NCBI GenBank assembly: GCA_007121455.1
Contig: SKKN01000023.1
Location: 1-64,000, forward strand
Reading direction: 5' to 3'
Length of the DNA: 64,000 nt
Origin: Gemmatimonadota bacterium
GTDB taxonomy: Bacteria; Gemmatimonadota; Gemmatimonadetes; Longimicrobiales; Gaopeijiaceae
Of this stretch, positions 63,977-64,000 are shown one piece after another. A program made the translations under genes and the position numbers. How positions within the stretch are numbered: the first letter of the stretch is position 1; every line of letters starts with the position of its first letter. The notes beneath the pieces were generated by a model. The model saw only the letters and a list, made by a program, of their open reading frames with translations. It was not told where the DNA came from and ran no database searches.

Positions 63977-64000
63977 ATGGTCCGCTCCGGTGGGACGATT
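63977..64000 (+). CDS. 5' end of a gene cut by the window edge
   Basis: ATG 63977 has AAGGAG (63966-63971) at ideal distance and lies 54 bases after a good promoter. Only eight codons (MVRSGGTI) are inside the window, so the product cannot be named. Confidence 0.55.

Overview
The window is G+C-rich bacterial chromosome, gene-dense on both strands, with signal peptides, lipoprotein signals, beta-barrel proteins and a BamD homologue, so the host is Gram-negative (diderm). SecA carries a long charged insertion of the Bacteroidota/Gemmatimonadota kind, and base composition plus gene content make Gemmatimonadota plausible; this is inference, because there is no rRNA gene here. No tRNA, CRISPR array, transposase or phage gene was found.

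Region 1 (about 1-41 kb) is a large surface-polysaccharide locus. Its left end has an isolated lipoprotein, a GT2 glycosyltransferase, a minus-strand export set (SLBB export protein, degenerate Wzc-like protein, Wzi-like barrel) and a plus-strand O-antigen ligase-like membrane protein with a repeat lipoprotein. From 9.2 to 16.1 kb come a methyltransferase, a second Wzi-like barrel, a Wzx flippase and a fusion of a phosphoglycosyl transferase (PGT) with a PglF/FlaA1-type 4,6-dehydratase. A near-continuous chain of overlapping genes (17.5-29.9 kb) then encodes five glycosyltransferases, a PglK-like ABC flippase, a pyruvyl transferase, a P-loop kinase-like protein, a Wzy-like membrane protein, and PglC-, PglD- and PglE-like enzymes. 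The right export set follows (29.9-38.5 kb): minimal exporter, canonical Wzc kinase, Wzz, a six-SLBB giant exporter and a third Wzi. A two-domain regulator, a 41-codon gene and UDP-glucose dehydrogenase close it.

Region 2 (40.7-46.7 kb) holds a small barrel, UDP-xylose synthase, an ElyC-like protein, UDP-glucuronate 4-epimerase, a bactofilin-like membrane lipoprotein and another sugar epimerase. With Ugd these can make UDP-glucuronate, UDP-xylose and UDP-galacturonate.

Region 3 (46.8-64 kb) is mostly core: TPR proteins, a DegT aminotransferase, BamD, NadD, SecA, RadC, RelA/SpoT, an M14 peptidase-like protein, UvrB, TsaE, TsaB, RimI, HemB, and the first codons of a gene running off the end.

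The most interesting reading is a hybrid system: the enzyme set for a bacillosamine-type initiating sugar (PglF in a PGT fusion, PglC, PglD, PglE, a PglA-like transferase, a PglK-like flippase) inside a duplicated Wzx/Wzy/Wzc/Wzi capsule machine, with no PglB-like oligosaccharyltransferase in view. A regulator in the same block carries a Rossmann domain resembling those of the dehydratase and acetyltransferase, which suggests nucleotide-sugar sensing. Gene junctions are often four-base NTGA stop/start overlaps, and several starts appear to be CTG.
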